Positions 6,098 to 6,268 of a DNA stretch of 6,268 bases are shown here, one piece after another; the first letter of the stretch is position 1; every line of letters starts with the position of its first letter. The stretch covers positions 1 to 6,268 of the forward strand of contig CABURV010000086.1 of NCBI GenBank assembly GCA_902494035.1, read 5' to 3'. The notes under the pieces are model-generated. The model was given only the letters and a program-made list of their open reading frames with translations. It made no database searches and was not told the origin of the DNA. Source of the stretch: an uncultured Collinsella sp. Lineage in GTDB: Bacteria; Actinomycetota; Coriobacteriia; Coriobacteriales; Coriobacteriaceae. The translations under genes were made by a program, and so were the position numbers.

Positions 6098-6268
6098 CGC
6101 AGGACTCCTCGGAGGTCTCGGCGGGCGTATAGGTGTAATACTGAGCAGGCTTGGCTGCGGGCTTCTGAGCCGTATCTGCACCATCGGCGGCCTCGTCCTC
6201 AGCCTCACCAATCAGAACGTGCTCGGTAGGCTGTTCAGCCTCGGCGGCAGCGGCGAGCTTGCGATCGG
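6090..6268 (-). CDS. C-terminal end of an unidentified acidic, Ala/Pro-rich protein (5' cut by window)
   Basis: The minus strand is open from the window edge to a TAG at 6092-6090, giving 58 residues. The composition is low in complexity: an Ala/Glu-rich part (AAAAEAEQ, GEAEDEAADGAD), then QKPAAKPAQYYTYTPAET and an acidic end SEESCDE. It looks like a disordered tail rather than a folded domain, so the family cannot be told. Its stop lies inside the start of the RsbW-like gene (ATGAGTAG, 8-bp overlap), and that gene's ribosome binding site sits within this reading frame. This arrangement supports a real, cotranscribed coding region. Its functional domain and the operon promoter lie outside the window. 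Confidence 0.65.
   Translation of the reverse strand, partial: DRKLAAAAEAEQPTEHVLIGEAEDEAADGADTAQKPAAKPAQYYTYTPAETSEESCDE
6105..6110 (-). promoter_or_regulatory. Ribosome binding site of the RsbW-like gene
   Basis: GAGGAG on the minus strand ends 7 nt before the ATG at 6097 and sets the start of the anti-sigma gene. It lies inside the last codons of the upstream gene, as expected for a coupled operon. Confidence 0.75.

Noticed and set aside
6098..6211. Longer N-terminus of the RsbW-like protein
   Set aside because: The extra 38 residues are Pro/Arg-rich, overlap the upstream gene in another frame, and the strong GAGGAG site fits the ATG at 6097.

Overview
The window is high-GC and compact, with most genes on the minus strand (read right to left). 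The proteins and layout suggest an actinobacterium of the class Coriobacteriia, possibly Collinsella or a relative. The clues are a SigB/SigF-type sigma factor preceded by an RsbW-like protein, GC-rich codon choice, strong GGAG ribosome binding sites, and an alaS-ruvX pair. The genus is an inference from remembered gene style, not from any search.

Right part (6268 down to 3518, minus strand): a tightly packed operon entering from outside the window. In transcription order it holds the C-terminal tail of an unidentified acidic, Ala/Pro-rich protein; an RsbW-like anti-sigma factor; a SigB/SigF-family sigma factor; and an AI-2E/PerM-family membrane protein with a long acidic C-terminal tail. Junctions are an 8-bp overlap, a 1-nt gap and a 4-bp ATGA overlap, so the genes are probably translationally coupled. 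The RsbW-like protein keeps the family fold pattern but lacks the N-box asparagine and the glycine-containing ATP boxes. No RsbV-like anti-anti-sigma factor is visible.

Middle (3518 to 3078): an AT-rich patch holding one small plus-strand gene for a 79-residue protein with two predicted membrane segments. It has an excellent ribosome binding site, and a perfect 7-bp inverted repeat lies in its presumed promoter. It converges on the transporter gene with 6 bp between stop codons. The only clear terminator for the sigma operon lies beyond this small gene (3179 to 3150), so the operon transcript should run antisense across it. A candidate alaS promoter overlaps the T-tract of that terminator.

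Left part (3077 to 1, minus strand): full-length alanyl-tRNA synthetase (885 residues) followed after 17 bp by ruvX, which starts at GTG and is cut by the window edge a few residues before its expected end. These are ordinary housekeeping genes. The more unusual material is the degenerate anti-sigma factor, the tailed transporter in the sigma operon, and the small membrane gene with its palindrome.
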